DNA of 64,000 nt, taken from contig JAZGFB010000034.1 of the NCBI GenBank assembly GCA_036479015.1, positions 18,743-82,742 of the forward strand, written 5' to 3'. This DNA comes from NVTR01 sp036479015. Its GTDB lineage: Bacteria; Pseudomonadota; Alphaproteobacteria; Rhodobacterales; Rhodobacteraceae. Shown in pieces: positions 63,336-64,000 of this stretch. The position numbers and the translations under genes are program-made. Position 1 is the first letter of the stretch. Each line of letters begins with the position of its first letter. A model generated the notes under the pieces. The model saw only the letters and a program-made list of their open reading frames with translations. It ran no database searches and had not been told where the DNA came from.

Positions 63336-64000
63336 ATGAGCAATACCACGCTTGACCCCCAGGACTGGGACAGCTTTCGCCGCGATGCCCATGCGCTGCT
63401 TGATCAGGCATTGGATAAGATGCAATCGGCGCGCGATGGCCGGGTCTGGACACCGCTGCCCGAGGCGATGAAGGCCACGCTGAATGCACCGCTGCCAACC
63501 GCCCAGATGAACAGCGCAGAAATTGCCAGCCGGTTGTCGGCAATGCTGCCTTACGGTGTTGGCAACACCCACCCGCGGTTTTTCGGTTGGGTGCATGGTG
63601 CTGGCACCCCCGGTGATATTTTGCCTGACATGGCCGCCGCCGCCATGAACGCCAACCTGGGCGGGCGCGACCACGGGGCGATCTATGTGGAGCGTCAGGT
63701 GCTGGACTGGTGCCGCCAGATGATGGGGTTTCCTGAGGCGGCCAGTGGTTTGATCACATCGGGCACATCGATGGGTACGATCGTTGCGCTTAAGGTGGCG
63801 CGGGATCGGGCGATGGGGTTTTCCAGTCGCGCCGCGGGTGTTGGGGGTGCCAGCTTGGTTGGGTATACATCGCAGCAGGCCCATGCCTGTGTGGCCCAGG
63901 CGTTTGATATGCTGGGGCTTGGATCGGACGTCTTGCGAAAAATCCCAACTGATGCCGATTTTCGCATGGATATCAACGCCCTGAGCGACCAGATCAACGC
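63336..64000 (+). CDS. Group II PLP-dependent decarboxylase (partial, 3' end outside window)
   Basis: An open frame of 221 codons runs from the ATG at 63336, preceded by AGGAGCAGG, to the window edge. It matches the group II decarboxylases (aromatic L-amino-acid/glutamate type): NTHPRFFGWVHGAGTPGDI near residue 77 and SGLITSGTSMGTIVALKVAR near 138. The PLP lysine lies beyond the window. The substrate cannot be told from this part; tyrosine, tryptophan, glutamate or 2,4-diaminobutyrate relatives all share the fold. Confidence 0.88.
   Translation, partial: MSNTTLDPQDWDSFRRDAHALLDQALDKMQSARDGRVWTPLPEAMKATLNAPLPTAQMNSAEIASRLSAMLPYGVGNTHPRFFGWVHGAGTPGDILPDMAAAAMNANLGGRDHGAIYVERQVLDWCRQMMGFPEAASGLITSGTSMGTIVALKVARDRAMGFSSRAAGVGGASLVGYTSQQAHACVAQAFDMLGLGSDVLRKIPTDADFRMDINALSDQIN

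Overview
The window reads as chromosomal DNA of a marine alphaproteobacterium of the Rhodobacteraceae (Roseobacter group). The support is family level: a PhnW-PhnA-PhnY phosphonate route, a SAM-II riboswitch before metZ, FolE2, two-domain malic enzyme, an HflKC-DUF2065-DegP block, and a dispersed intergenic motif I associate with this family. I see no rRNA, tRNA, CRISPR array, prophage or insertion sequence. Gene density is high, with many 1-4 base overlaps; only one stretch without a gene exceeds 300 bases (4568-4913).

Region 1 (1-12.8 kb) is a phosphonate island. A divergent LysR regulator, cut by the window edge, faces phnW, phnA and phnY, which turn 2-aminoethylphosphonate (AEP) into acetate and phosphate. 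A complete peptide/opine-type ABC importer follows (binding protein, two permeases, two ATPases), then a convergent cytosolic enzyme of the phosphonate monoester hydrolase family. My reading is import of an intact phosphonate ester, cleavage inside the cell, and degradation of the released AEP. This is the best candidate for an undescribed system here.

Region 2 (12.9-22.5 kb) holds malic enzyme, a two-cupin protein and a pyrimidine salvage operon (cdd, deoA, deoB, upp), followed by two proteins of unknown function and a small sulfotransferase. Region 3 (22.5-31.6 kb) is a leftward fatty-acid/acyl-CoA block: two MerR regulators, an acyl-CoA dehydrogenase, a thiolase, FadJ, a GST, a cupin and a small ribbon-helix-helix-like protein, with a LiuR-like operator and a four-copy 11-bp repeat. 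A putative manganese exporter with a dyad inside its promoter lies upstream.

Region 4 (31.6-44.6 kb) has two coupled hot-dog thioesterases with a MATE pump, a DUF952-pyrD-arsC overlap operon, a secreted 5'-nucleotidase, a LysE pseudogene, an SRAP protein, L-serine dehydratase, rpiA, glutathione reductase and hflKC. Region 5 (44.7-56.3 kb) has DegP, a 2Fe-2S ferredoxin coupled to a secreted FG-GAP-like protein, purD, xseA, an AlkB-type hydroxylase, ftsY with a 16-copy hexanucleotide repeat, an EamA transporter and IspZ/YciB. Region 6 (56.3-64 kb) has a YfcG-like GST, metZ behind a SAM-II riboswitch and terminator, folE2, trkH, a secreted pseudo-protease, and the start of a PLP decarboxylase cut by the window end.
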